The notes under the pieces were generated by a model. It was not told the origin of the DNA and did no database searches. It worked only from the letters and a program-made list of their open reading frames with translations. The position numbers and the translations under genes are program-made. Below are positions 25,001-34,025 of a DNA stretch of 64,000 nt, in pieces; position 1 is the first letter of the stretch; each line of letters begins with the position of its first letter. This DNA is from Lutraria lutraria (lineage: Eukaryota; Mollusca; Bivalvia; Venerida; Mactridae): the NCBI GenBank assembly GCA_964023205.1, contig OZ026847.1, positions 8,740,819-8,804,818 on the forward strand, in the 5' to 3' direction.

Positions 25001-28000
25001 TTTGATTTTTGCATATATGTTTTATAGCAAAAAGCTTATGGGGCTTTAAGGGTTTTTCGTTTTAAGAATAAGTAATTACGATTGAATAAATGATATTTTA
25101 GACTTATTTGTAAAACTATTGATAGTCCCGTTAATAAGATATTTTAAATATATATCATGTTAAAAGATGAATAACTATCGTACGCGTTTATTATTTGACT
25201 TCATTGACTGTGTCTTTCTCATCCAAGCTGAAAAATATTTCTATTGATAATTCCAAGCCGAAATGAATTTACAGTTGAATCATCCGTTATGTAATGTTTC
25301 ATCGAGTTTCAATTCAAAATACTAGTAGTATAATAGACATTTGCGATTTAAGACGGTGACGGTGGTGGACATCGGATTTCGGGTTAAATTCGGGGGTCAT
25401 CTCAAAAGTATTGATACATACTCTTGTATAGGGCAAGTGTTACTAATTATTGTGTTTGCAAGTCAACTCAAAAATGTGTTTATTTTATAATTTTATTCAT
25501 TTTCATAAGAACTAGAACTAAACCAAGCATACGCATCGGTACTTTTTTGTAATGAATCTTGTTGAGCTCAAGTGTTATAAATCAGTAGGAACAATATGGA
25601 GACATCGACGGGAAGTTAAATATTTGCCGGGTATAGCATGCATATACACCAATGTAATTCATTTTCATTATAAATATTAGACGACCCTTTTAAGTTAATC
25701 CGAAGTTCGTCCCCGTCACCGTCAGCGTCTTAAATCGCAAATGCCTAATATTAGTAGAGGGAAACATGTCGACAAAATATATTGCTATGAAGACTTTGCA
25801 CGATATTGACAAACATTTTGAGCGGCCATCTCGGATATCGATTGGTAAATTAGCCAGTTCTTTCTACATCGCCATTACCAATTAGTAATTAGTGATTTCT
25901 TGACTTTTCCAAGCGTTTGTATTTGCAGATAAGTATATTAGATCAATTGTATTTTCAGATTTCAGCATCGGTGAATTGTGTTCAGATACCAACGCAAACT
26001 GCACACATTCCAGTGTACGATGTGTGCGTAAAAGTTACAACAAATATGTCTGTCATTGTCAATTCGGACACGAGTTTGATCAGTCTTTAGGAATTTGCGT
26101 CAAAGGTATGATAGCTTTACTTCAAATTGATAACCTGCGTACTAAGTAGCAATGGCATTTCCATTGACTCGGTATATGATTTTAAAACTCTCTTTTAGGC
26201 ATTTGTTTTCTTTTATATTGCATAATTTCATACCATGTCGTCAAGTTATATTGTAATTTTAAGGTATCTGGCGTAGTTGTGAGGTCAAATCAAGTTTCAC
26301 CAATTTATAGATTTAAAAACTAAACCATAATTATATACTAAAATAAACCCACTGTATAAAGTGCACTGGAAGTGATTTGAAACAAATATTACATTTTTTT
26401 TCGATTTTTTTAACAAGTTGAACGATAACTACTCTGTATTTAGGAATATTTTACAACAAATAGCCTTAAAATCACTATAAATGTATAATGCAGGGAACCG
26501 TGCCTCAGCTTTTTTGATAATGTCATCGGCTCGTTAGATACTTGACTTTAAAGAAAGTCCGTACCCAAAACCCCGCTGTTTATTACGTAATACGCCATAG
26601 ATTAAAAATGAAAACAAGTATCAAAATTCTGAGGCTCGGTTCCCTAGATCAATATTTTCGCTACATAATACCGAAAACCGCTTTGAAATCCGTCATCAAA
26701 TAAGACGGCAATGTTAATTCGAAAATGACACCTACTGTGTTTTTTAAGCTGAGCAATTAACAATTGAAGTGTCAGGTCATTGTCGGCTCATGAAATCAAA
26801 ACATTTGACGCACGCCTTTCAATTTTGATAGCCCATCAAATCGCTAATGTTTACGCTTCAATAATTGAAACCACGCGCATATAAGTGCAGTATTTATCGC
26901 AATAAAACACCATTTTTTGCGTTCGGTCAAAAATTTGTGTTGCTTGGTATTAAAGTATGATATTCAATCTTTGTAAATAACGTAAAATATCATTTTACGT
27001 TATTTTAGCGATTTCAACCTAGGCCGATACGTTAAATGATTGTTTGTAATCAGTATAGAAAAAATAAATTTTAAATCAATTTCCTTATTTTTTAGTTATA
27101 TGGTACTAGTATTCGTTTACTTATTTATTTGCACGTTGTTAATCGTGTATGTTCGTTCTTGAAAGTAGTTTTTACATGTATGGTGAAATAGTAGAATAGA
27201 TAGTATTAGTAGATGTTCGGCTTGTTAGTTCGAATCGTTGGTGCGGAATAAGTTCTCTATTTCGATTTGGCTTTGGAAATTATCGCCTCCTTTAGAGATT
27301 CGCATGGTGGCTGATTTATGCCATGTCGTATGTTCGCCAAGAAAAAGCAAAGATACGACAGATGTGAGGCGAAAACACGACACATTTTTTGTGTCGTATT
27401 GTCGCCCTTCATCTGTCGTATTTTCGCTTTTTCGCCACGACAATGCGAAAACGCAACATTGCAAAGATACGACTTCGTTGTATTTTTGCGTTTTCGCATT
27501 TTCGCTTTGTCGTGGCGAAAAAGCGAAAATACGACATGGCATTAATCAGCCACCATATATTCGTGTATAGAGGTTGACATTTACTTTTGGCGGTGTAATT
27601 AGCACTGATGGTTCTTTATCAGCTGGTACACAGCTGATCTCAATCTGGAATATTATTATCGAAATTCGTATATCAAATAATAATTGAACTTCCTTTTTAT
27701 ACCTCCGCATAATTGTTCTTTTGAGCAAATGTGTAAACCATCAATCCGTTTGTTTGTCAGTCTATCTATCTTGGAGTCCTCCATGACTTCCTCATTGAAG
27801 TTTGAATATACATGAATGTATGTTTAATATATTATTTTTGGTTTCAAGGTTCGGACGTGCATTAATACTTTAAACATATAATTTATTTCAGTTTGCAGTA
27901 CTTATTCCAGCAATTCATCAGAGTTCAAAGGGGAGGTTGGTGTAGGAATAGACAATTACAACTTACCGTCAATCACATTCGTCTGGAGTTTATACGAGTG

Positions 28001-28175
28001 CATACAATTCTGTAGTGAAAATGAACCATTATTTTTGTCAATTGAAAGGCATGAAACGTTCGGGAATTGTCTTTGCGGTGCTATTTCAAAGCAACAATTT
28101 TCAAATGTTAACGGACAGCTGGACCAAGGAAGTGATGCATGGACATTTTATGATAGACCATGTGCTACCGTATAA
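15760..28175 (+). CDS. Secreted mosaic protein: PAN/apple-like, sushi, EGF-like and WSC-like modules (six exons, 385 aa)
   Basis: Exons 15760-16080, 21711-21783, 23394-23570, 24348-24503, 25959-26105 and 27892-28175 join with matching phases (0, then 1-1-1-1) at GT-AG junctions, giving 385 residues. Order: hydrophobic signal peptide (1 to about 20), six-Cys PAN/apple-like domain (39-95), small Cys-rich module (108-131), sushi/CCP (132-190), two EGF-like modules (191-242, 243-291), and a six-Cys WSC-like end (292-385). No transmembrane segment is seen, so the product is probably extracellular, in adhesion, mucus or lectin-like recognition. The start at 15760 is chosen because it opens the signal peptide; ATG 15715 is in frame upstream. 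AATAAA at 28291-28296 fits a poly(A) signal. I do not recognise a named orthologue. Introns hold the LINE at 18847-21218 and many MITEs. Confidence 0.75.
16118..16430. mobile_element. MITE with ~61-bp terminal inverted repeats
   Basis: The left arm 16118-16178 ('catagttcccacatctac' through 'ggcaaatt') and right arm 16370-16430 are near-perfect reverse complements. The 190-bp interior is AT-rich. A third arm-like copy, lacking its partner, lies at about 16708-16757. The element is in intron 1 of the mosaic gene, 38 bp after the splice donor. Confidence 0.8.
17058..17366. mobile_element. TTAA-type MITE, family B, diverged copy
   Basis: Ends 'agccccattagcatttt' and 'aaaagctaattggcct' are inverted. 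The interior shares 'gaaagatgtcttat', 'aaaacat' and 'ttgttctgtattgc' in inverse order with 31622-31947. The left TTAA is not preserved, so this copy is older or damaged. Confidence 0.55.
18130..18420. repeat. Diverged direct duplication of ~120 bp
   Basis: The block 'atttctgaattattatctggc' to 'aaaatattt' near 18134-18250 recurs at about 18301-18415 with scattered substitutions ('cccatttg', 'aggcaaatata' and 'gtaaaatatt' in the same order). No coding sequence is seen. Confidence 0.5.
18764..18847. repeat. Short inverted repeat (hairpin) at the LINE tail
   Basis: 'gggggctagcacgttgca' at 18765-18782 and 'tgcaacgtgctggtcccc' at 18827-18844 are reverse complements with one or two mismatches around a ~45-bp loop. 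A further direct copy of 'tgcaacgtgctagtc' is at about 16976. The LINE tail begins right after this hairpin. Confidence 0.5.
18847..21218 (-). mobile_element. 5'-truncated non-LTR retrotransposon (LINE) with ATT-repeat tail
   Basis: Reading on minus, the coding part at 21218-19266 is followed by about 420 bp of 3' UTR and a (ATT)n microsatellite tail at about 18849-18870. A microsatellite tail and missing 5' end are typical of CR1/L2/Jockey-group LINEs. It lies in intron 1 of the mosaic gene in antisense orientation. I could not fix a target-site duplication. Confidence 0.75.
19266..21218 (-). CDS. Reverse transcriptase of a Jockey/CR1-like LINE, N-terminus missing
   Basis: An uninterrupted 650-codon frame. 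Core RT motifs are all present: motif A FLDLRKAFDLVDH, the SGVPQGSILGPLLFILYIND block, and the catalytic YADDSTLY. The upstream finger region contains KASGIDGIGPKIL and NNYRPISILPTISKI. The C-terminal tail WNSLPSTVRSAATIKSFK is usual for the CR1/Jockey group. The apurinic endonuclease domain that normally precedes RT is absent, so this copy cannot be a complete ORF2. Intactness over 1.95 kb suggests fairly recent insertion. The exact clade needs a tree. Confidence 0.85.
   Translation of the reverse strand: MVVLYFCQIGVDTWMHRNKIDKKKYFTEYKIIRNQVTSLIRRTKKDFYNKAVRDNKDIKYIWKNVKKISGESTDNCSLPKNLKVADGLITDESLIADALNDHFINVSNCISKSPLDEGYFQSLRYDLDRVLGQRQFNIEFITPIEVKKYIQQFDMSKASGIDGIGPKILKLCGDHIVLPLTAIINNSISSGIVPDALKEAFIIPIYKALDRNDANNYRPISILPTISKIYEKHIAYQLRSYFHSTDILHKYQSGFRQNHSCLTSLLRLVDEWTTEIDNGKAVGALFLDLRKAFDLVDHKILLYKLQLYHFSANTLNIFKSYLSNRQQLVKVGNVCSSKLTLKSGVPQGSILGPLLFILYINDISFNVQNYSVDLYADDSTLYAIGDTSKEIETTLQESVNNVMKWCSANNMALHPNKTKCMLICSRNKLRRMNDLNVFIDNIKIKNVKSQKILGVYIDQHLLWDEQVTYICNRINSKISLLKRINYFLNDKMKSLFYNSYIMSTFDDCCPVWAIKQAHIRKITLLQKRTGKIILCKPKRTPSIEIFKAMKWLTFENRIKYHCCILIYKTLNGQCPQYMKEIISFSNNENHNLRSSTNKDIAMKKFKTKLRQYSFSFHSRTVWNSLPSTVRSAATIKSFKRNCKHHLFQLQ
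21711..21783 (+). CDS. Exon 2 of mosaic protein: small Cys-rich module
   Basis: A 73-bp exon after 'ttttgcag' encodes 24 residues with four Cys (pattern CNESTCPPDTVCxxxxKLC), ending one base into the next codon at aaag|gtaagg. It resembles half an EGF/EB-type module. It is too short for confident classification, but phase and Cys content fit the gene. Confidence 0.6.
21895..22240. mobile_element. TTAA-type MITE, family C, complete copy (346 bp)
   Basis: Terminal inverted repeats AGGGGCATACCCTACAACT (19 bp) are perfect. TTAA flanks both ends (21891-21894, 22241-22244). The copy at 63314-63659 has the same length and near-identical ends. There is no internal frame. The target and end structure are piggyBac-like. 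Confidence 0.85.
22978..23240. repeat. Minisatellite of ~20-26-bp 'ttgttccatacata' units
   Basis: About ten irregular copies of 'ttgttccatacatacatta' vary by small indels. A 66-codon minus frame through it (MEQSYTCMEQ-like) is a by-product of the repeat. It lies in intron 2 of the mosaic gene. Confidence 0.75.
23394..23570 (+). CDS. Exon 3 of mosaic protein: sushi/CCP domain
   Basis: A symmetric phase 1-1 exon of 59 codons. The sequence has the CCP pattern: Cys-LVAPKLTNGRV, GNIVKYICNRGFEL, VCRENGLWS, and a final Cys after TEGI. All four Cys and the signature Trp are present. Symmetric phase 1 exons are the usual carriers of CCP modules in animal mosaic proteins. Confidence 0.8.
23713..24153. 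mobile_element. Possible MITE with 'agggctgtgg' inverted ends
   Basis: 'agggctgtgg' at 23713-23722 is inverted at 24144-24153 ('ccacagccct'). Inner matches ('atcacgaatc' against 'gattcgatt'/'ttcgtgatt') suggest longer imperfect arms. The ends resemble hAT-type CAGGG termini, but I found no clean duplication of the flank. Confidence 0.4.
24348..24503 (+). CDS. Exon 4 of mosaic protein: EGF-like module
   Basis: A symmetric phase 1-1 exon of 52 codons after 'tttacag'. Six Cys with a CQCIEGF core and a preceding CLPHGSVNTC are EGF-like. The donor (ccga|gtaaat) is weak. If it is not used, the frame continues 13 more codons to a stop, giving a shorter product. Confidence 0.7.
24667..25045. mobile_element. 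TTAA-type MITE, family A, near-complete copy (379 bp)
   Basis: The left end 'agtcccataagcttat' and right end 'aaaaagcttatggggct' are inverted. The right flank is TTAA (25046-25049); the left flank TTCA is one change from TTAA. It is inverted relative to 14064-14445 and lies in intron 4 of the mosaic gene. Confidence 0.75.
25336..25745. mobile_element. MITE with ~30-bp inverted ends and TAATA flanks
   Basis: The left end 'gacatttgcgatttaagacg' (continuing 'gtgacggtgg') is inverted at 25713-25745. TAATA directly flanks both ends (25331-25335, 25746-25750), consistent with a 5-bp target duplication, or a shorter one within it. There is no coding sequence. Confidence 0.7.
25959..26105 (+). CDS. 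Exon 5 of mosaic protein: second EGF-like module
   Basis: A symmetric phase 1-1 exon of 49 codons between 'attttcag' and aaag|gtatga. Six Cys with VCHCQFGHEFD at the EGF turn. Length and phase match exon 4, suggesting the two EGF modules arose by exon duplication. Confidence 0.7.
26492..26645. mobile_element. Short MITE with 'agggaaccg' inverted ends (154 bp)
   Basis: The left arm starts 'agggaaccgtgcctcagc'. The right arm is its reverse complement with a few mismatches ('ctgaggctcggttccct'), about 29 bp each. It is non-coding, in intron 5 of the mosaic gene. Confidence 0.6.
27304..27556. mobile_element. Palindromic MITE rich in 'tcgtattttcgc' motifs (253 bp)
   Basis: The ends 'ggtggctgatttatgccatg' and its inverse at 27532-27554 match with one or two changes. 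Inside, 'acgaca', 'cgaaaa' and 'tcgtattttcgc' recur on both strands, so much of the element can fold on itself. Short frames through it on both strands are by-products. Confidence 0.7.
27892..28175 (+). CDS. Last exon of mosaic protein: WSC-like carbohydrate-binding region
   Basis: It begins in phase 1 after 'atttcag' and runs to TAA at 28173-28175. The core YECIQFCSENEPLFLSIER then GNCLCGAI has the spacing of WSC domains (CxxxC, F/Y, CxCG). Six Cys are present. The WSC match is by pattern only; a divergent PAN fold is the alternative. Confidence 0.6.
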
Positions 28176-28631
28176 CTTGCAATTATTGCAGGTGCAACTT
28201 TTTACGGCTTGGACCTTCAAATGGGAATACATGACTGTATTATTTTTTGCGGATTTAGTTTTTGTGATTTTCTTCAAGAAATATTGTTTTAATAAAGCTT
28301 ACCGTGCAAGGTGAAAAGAGGATTTATTTCATAAATACTGACATACATTTCAATCTGTGTCTGATTACCTGGCGAGAAAAAAATCTAAGCTTAAAAAAGA
28401 GTCAACTTTTGTATCGAGAAGGTTTACAATCATGACGTATTTCAAATGCAATCATCTTTCGTGGATACCACCTCAGACTATATGTATCAGAATATTTGAT
28501 CTTGTCTGACCTGTAAAAATAATGAAACACCCTGTCTAAAGCCTTAAATAGATCCAACGGTTTATTCTTTCATATCGTACCTGCCGTACACAATACCTGT
28601 TTTATGTTGTGATTTTTTTGTCATCATTTAA

Positions 28632-29148
28632 AGGGGCATGCCCTGGAACTGAAGCGACTCAAATAACAATCAAATTGGTATCATTTTAATGCCTAAATCA
28701 ATTAATGAAAGCCCTGTAAAATATTTACAAAACATCCCGCTAGTTCACTCAAAATACACATTTCAAGATTTACAAAACCTGCCGATTTCGGCCTCAGAAA
28801 TTATTCGTCATTTTCACAACTCGACCCTTTCGGTATCTGTCAAAACCGAAAATATCGCGGAAAAAATGTCTGAAACTGAAATGGTAAGTATTTCTCATGT
28901 TATGTTCACTTGAAAGGCAGCGCACATGCTCAGTTAAACTCTCAGACGTATCGGAAATATCGTTGTCGTCAATAAAAGGCTGTAAGCCTTTTATTCAAAC
29001 AGACATACAAATACCGACGTGCACGTTATAGGGTCATTTTTGAGCGGACATTCTTCTTTGACTTTTCGGTAATAATTGGTTTTACAAATGACAAACGCAT
29101 TTTTGGTGTACGAAAAAAAAAGACACAGCAGTTCCTGGGCATGCCCCT
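28632..29148. mobile_element. TTAA-type MITE related to family C (517 bp)
   Basis: The ends AGGGGCATGCCC then 'tggaactg' are inverted at the right ('cagttcctgggcatgcccct') with one mismatch. TTAA flanks left (28628-28631) and right (29149-29152). It shares the first eight terminal bases with family C but has a different interior. A 74-codon frame at 28689-28913 lies inside and has no recognisable function. Confidence 0.8.
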
Positions 29149-29152
29149 TTAA

Positions 29153-29503
29153 AGTCACATAAGCTTACACATTTATCGGTCGTAAAACTTTATTTTTGTC
29201 CTATAACAGAGGAACCTAGTTTGTTTTCCCCCGTGCATACTTTATAGCAAGAAAATTTGTTTCCGAAACAACCATCGTATTTTTTTTAATATCATTGAAA
29301 ACTACTGTTTATAGAACAGCTGTACTTCCCGCAGTCATGTTATGCACACGGCATAAAGTGACAGTTCACAAAGCAAAAATCACAGCGAAATGAGTGTTTT
29401 AAGAAGATTTAGGGCTCGTTTCGTCGGTAATTATTATCTTGGGATAATATTAGCAATTGCTTGTTTTTAGCATATCTTTATAAAGCAAAAAGCTAATGGG
29501 ACT
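29153..29503. mobile_element. TTAA-type MITE, family A, abutting the previous element
   Basis: It starts 'agtcacataagctta' directly after the TTAA that ends the element at 28632-29148, and ends 'aaaagctaatgggact' with flank TTGA, one change from TTAA. Two TTAA elements therefore share one target tetranucleotide. Confidence 0.75.
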
Positions 29504-31617
29504 TTGAAGTTATTAGATTATCGTATAATTCAACTACATGTATATGAAAAAATCCAAGCTTCTGAGTATAAAAAACATGATTTTTTCACATTTAGTCACC
29601 AGTGCTTTGATATTTTACTTATAAAGGTTGTTTTCATATTACTGGTTTAGATTAATCAAGTCAGAAAAAGACTTAAGTATGTTATGTTTGAACTATTCAT
29701 GTATCAAAGAATGGTACTTTTTCTTGAAAAAGTTGAAAAAATTGTTGAAATAGCATAAATTTTCATTTTTTCTACATTTTGTTCCCATCCACCCTTTTGA
29801 TATACAGTGTATAATTATCATATTAAATTTATATATTTCCTAAATTATGATCCTTCGATTTATCAGATGTCTAGTTTAGAAGTTAATTACACCAGAGACA
29901 GAGATAACGTTTCTATGTCTCTGATTACATGTTTGTTTCCCTTACGTAAGATAATGGATTGCTAAGATGCCAATTTTACTTTTTATAGATCCAAATATGA
30001 CTGATCACGGAATTGTTCATTTCTATGAGTAACATTGTCTTAATATTGTCGTAGCGTTTAATTTTATTAAATGAATATTATACTGTCTGTTTTTACTCTA
30101 AGAATGACTACTTTGAACGTACAGTAATAATATCATTTGAATGATATAATTTGTACGTATGTACATTCTTTGTATTTTACGGTAATATACTTGTTTTTGT
30201 ATTACAATGTGTTGTAATTTTGAATTTACAGTCGAAATTAGGTTTACGTGAATTAAACGGTTGTATTGTGCGCATTGAGATATCTTTTTGCATATTTTGT
30301 GTATATAACTATTTATTTTATTACTTTGCAAAGTTATAATAAACGATTAATAAAAAAAATGTATTTTTCATATTTCACCTCTCATAACTTTTTGTGCAGT
30401 TTCGTTTTACACTCTTCATTGTTGACTTCTTATAACATACATAAATAAAATTCAGAGGAAAATATATGTTCATTCTTTATCATTTTTGACTAGAGAAAAC
30501 GGGTGTCGGTGCTATTCAACAATTTCGCTGATAGTTCCAGGAAACATTGTGAAAATTCCACCTTACAAAAACAGGTTGGAAAAAACACGACACAATACGT
30601 AGCAATTCGCTCTATAGCACACGGAACAATACGCACCGGGGAAAAACAGCACAATTCCTGGATTAAGAACTCTAATGGGCACAAGCTTTTCAAAAAAATG
30701 GTTCCTAGACTATATGCGGCAAGTAAATTCCTTGCATTTATATGAACACTATCATTACGTAATAATTTAACCCTGAGCTCCAACTTGAAATTTTTATCAA
30801 CTTTTCCGAACACAATACAGTTTCTAGGTTTGGCAAAAACACTGATCTGTCGATGGCAAAGATGTCTGATACAATGTTTGTCAACAGTTTAGCATTGGAA
30901 TTCGTCTTACAAAGATCTATATGGCACTAATGGAATAGTGCTGTCTGATTAACAAAGTCTCTGTCATCAATTGCCTGAAAATACGTATAAAATTTATAAC
31001 ACTATTAAGACGTTTTCGGTAGTCCGTTACATTTTTCACATAGACATATAGGAAAAATTAAAACTGATCAATGAATATTTTTTAAACTTTTGCATGATCG
31101 TGGCAAATGACAACAGAAAGCGAAAAAAAAAGGCGGACACTGATCTCGTTTTTGAGTTATCTGCCCTTGAATTTTGAATTTTGCTTATTTTAGGTCATTT
31201 CGAGGGTATTTGTGTATTTTGTATTTGCGAAAAATGTAGCGAACTATCGAAAGAATCCTTTAAGGCATATTTGACCATCTGTCTGCGAAAAAACATTTAG
31301 ATCCTGCATAGTAACTTTTATTCTAAATTGTTGTTTTTGATAAGGAGTATTTTTAAATTCATAACAATAAATGAAAGTAATTTCGCCAAATCGGATTTCA
31401 CAGTGGCGAAGGTAAGTAATATTATATAAAGCATCGACTACCTTTAAAGTCTTTAATGTTTAACCTGATACAAACACATGTATAGATGGCAAACATGTTA
31501 CATAGAATAATATCTTATGTACTAATTTGTCATTAAATCTGCTTATCGTGTTTCAGTGGTATCATTTTCTGTAGAAAGTCTTATAACCACATGTTTGTAC
31601 TTGTACAATGTACCAGC
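29504..31617. other. Gene-poor intergenic stretch
   Basis: It is AT-rich with no exon I can support. Frames at 30098-30448 and 30490-30813 on both strands are short, overlapping and featureless. A sentence-like patch near 31140-31240 ('gagttatctgcccttgaatt') resembles the interior of bivalve dispersed repeats. Confidence 0.4.
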
Positions 31618-31621
31618 TTAA

Positions 31622-31947
31622 AGGCCCATTAGCTTTTTGAATTTAGCAATACAGAACAATAGATAAAATAAAAGTAAAATTTAAGAAATATATTTTATTT
31701 GCACTAAAACAATGTTTGCAAAATGGCTTTCTTTAGCTACATATCGTAAAAATGTTGTCAAATGCTTTTTCTTATTTTTTGCAATATCATTGAAAACAAT
31801 ACTGTATTACATTTCTACATGAACTTCTGAGAAAAGAAAACTTCGGAATGTTTTTGCTGCAAGTAAAAGTCAATTTCACTCATAAGACATCTTTCTTGTT
31901 AAGATAAGACCTACTTTAATTTCAGCATCCAAAAAGCTAATGGGACT
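31622..31947. mobile_element. TTAA-type MITE, family B, complete copy (326 bp)
   Basis: The ends 'aggcccattagctttttg' and 'caaaaagctaatgggact' are inverted. Intact TTAA flanks both sides (31618-31621, 31948-31951). The interior shares blocks with 17058-17366. The ends resemble family A, so A and B probably use the same transposase. Confidence 0.8.
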
Positions 31948-32149
31948 TTAAATTACATAATGTAATTAGTATATCTCTTCGGGAAAGGGGACGATATAAT
32001 GCAACCAGACGACACGAGAAAAGTACACAGGCATTCAACTTTTATTTGGGTTTCAACAATATTTCAGTTGTACATGTATACGGCGCGGTCGATTCACGTA
32101 ACATATGTTTTCAGGGCGGTATACTTAGCTACGCATCCTTCAACAAGGA

Positions 32150-32290
32150 ACCGGCAATGTCTCCAGGAAGAGGAAAATCGACATTAATATCGTTGTCAGA
32201 TTTTCATGGAAGGGTATATGACCTGCCACGACCGGAAATCGAACCCGGATTGCCGGGTTACAAATTCAGCACACTAAAACAGATGGTTTA
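32150..32290 (-). mobile_element. tRNA-derived SINE fragment, minus orientation
   Basis: On minus, 'ccgggttcgatttccgg' is a strong polymerase III box B (about 32232-32255), followed by 'ggcaggtcatatacccttcc' and 'aaaatctgacaacgat'. No matching box A at the correct distance was found, so it is a fragment. Confidence 0.5.
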
Positions 32291-32636
32291 AGTTACAGTG
32301 CAGTTCGAGGACAGGTCCGGAAATCTTAGTAGAAACTACACTGACTATTTTATCAGTAGGTATAACTGTTTGATGTGGTCAGTATAACACCAGGGGGCCA
32401 TAAAACTGCCATTTATCACTTGTTTGCTGAATTCTTGTTGATATGTTGCATGCTGTCTGGTTGCAGAAGTTTAACACACTGTACTAGTATTTTACATCTT
32501 CACATTCTGACTTTTAGATGCATAATAATACACGCGCATTGTACTAAGGAAACTAAAGTTTTCTTCTAATTTCCAAGTTTTACCTTTTTCTTGGTTCCGT
32601 GAGGTGGAAGAATTTAACTACACAGAACATTGAAAC

Positions 32637-33480
32637 AAGAGTGCCATGCTGGCCCTATAATGGCTCACAATGGTAACAATATTGTTGATATATAATTAAT
32701 TGGAATTCATGCACGTGTTAATCTCAATAGCAAAACATCCTTTGATACAAATCAGACAATTAGAATACAAAGAGTTGTTATGCAATATCAAGTAACAATG
32801 ATATGTCTCACTTCCTGGACCCTTACAAGCAATTAAGTTCATATCACAGAAGGGGGGTCAATATATTCCTTACCATATATATGTGACTGCCATGGTGCCA
32901 TATGTTAACAATATACCATGTAATTAGATCATCATCGGACATCTAGCTATTTCAGTTATATATCGATGTAAACAAATTAAGTCAAAAGAAATTCAAGTTA
33001 CAAAGAACGAAATTTGATGTACTGAGATTTATACTGACTTTTTGTAAAATATATTGCAAGTATAATACCAAAGAAATTGGCGTAATGATTGTACCCAATG
33101 TCGTGTTGGTAGCTTTAAAATTCACTTACAGAAATGTTCTCATACATACGTTTTATTCAAAATCCGTAAGATACTTAAAACGACATTTGATATACAGTTC
33201 AATATTTTGTATGATAAATCAGAGACGTGTCTCTGGATAAATGGTAAAATATGTACCGATGAGAAATACAAAGTAACGAACGTTCGCTATTATATGTGGT
33301 CTATTCGGAGAAAATGCGTAAGTATTGTATCCAATATATAGTACGATCGAGTTGCTTAAAGCAATTAAGGACATATTGAAACGCATTTTAGTAAATTTTC
33401 GTTTAAAACTGAGATTTATAAATATACGATCATCGATTAATTATAAGAAAATGTGTACTCAGGTTTTTGTCACAGTCACG
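32637..33480. other. Tail of the bivalve dispersed repeat, then featureless DNA
   Basis: 'acaagagtgccatgctggcc' at 32637 is a diverged inverted tail of the '...ggccctcttgtt' repeat family. The rest is AT-rich with no supported gene. Confidence 0.45.
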
Positions 33481-33507
33481 TTAAAAACATATTTGTAAAA
33501 TGAATCC

Positions 33508-33709
33508 GGGATGCTATATTATGTAATATAGCATCCCTGAATGAATGTACCGGAAAAAAACACAGAAAGAAACTCCAAACACGGAAGCAAGGACTTATAT
33601 ACATACATATAAATCCTTATAATTATAGACATACACAAATTAGTTTTTGCAGGGATGCTATACAGGGATGCTATATGTAATATAGCATCCCTGTAATATA
33701 GCATCCCTG
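33508..33709. repeat. Palindrome cluster of 'gggatgctatat' motifs
   Basis: Six copies of 'gggatgctatat', three in each orientation, form a hairpin at 33508-33537 and a nested pair of hairpins at 33651-33709. Between them lies 'caaggacttatatacataca' (33588), which is also one arm of the perfect palindrome at 39743. It looks like a small foldback element that has inserted into itself. Confidence 0.65.
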
Positions 33710-34025
33710 GTTTTTGAAAATGTTTTTAGGTACGTCGGGGCATTGACATTATAATTATATGAATTGATTTTTGCCCATTAGAATTGATAACACAAATAGT
33801 CATCTCTTTGTTTCTGCAGGTGGTTTCTGTAATGAAGGTATGAAATAAGCGCGCATTTAACAGATAAGCGGAAATCTTCAATGTCTCAGCAGCCTTAAAA
33901 TCTGTAACTTGGAACGGGAACCAGTATGAATAATTTTCTCACGAAAGTGTTAATAAAACGCATCACTGCTCTTCAAAAAGGAGGTAACTAATCAAAACGG
34001 AAGCGGGTAATGATATGAGGCAAGC

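Noticed and set aside
27225..27577. Several overlapping frames of 60-110 codons on both strands
   Set aside because: They run through a palindromic MITE and mirror each other.
28015..28314. 99-codon plus frame with a hydrophobic end
   Set aside because: It overlaps the last exon of the mosaic gene in another frame; the phase-matched exon frame explains the region better.
30490..30813. 107-codon minus and 80-codon plus frames overlapping each other
   Set aside because: No domain, splice context or conservation cue favours either one.
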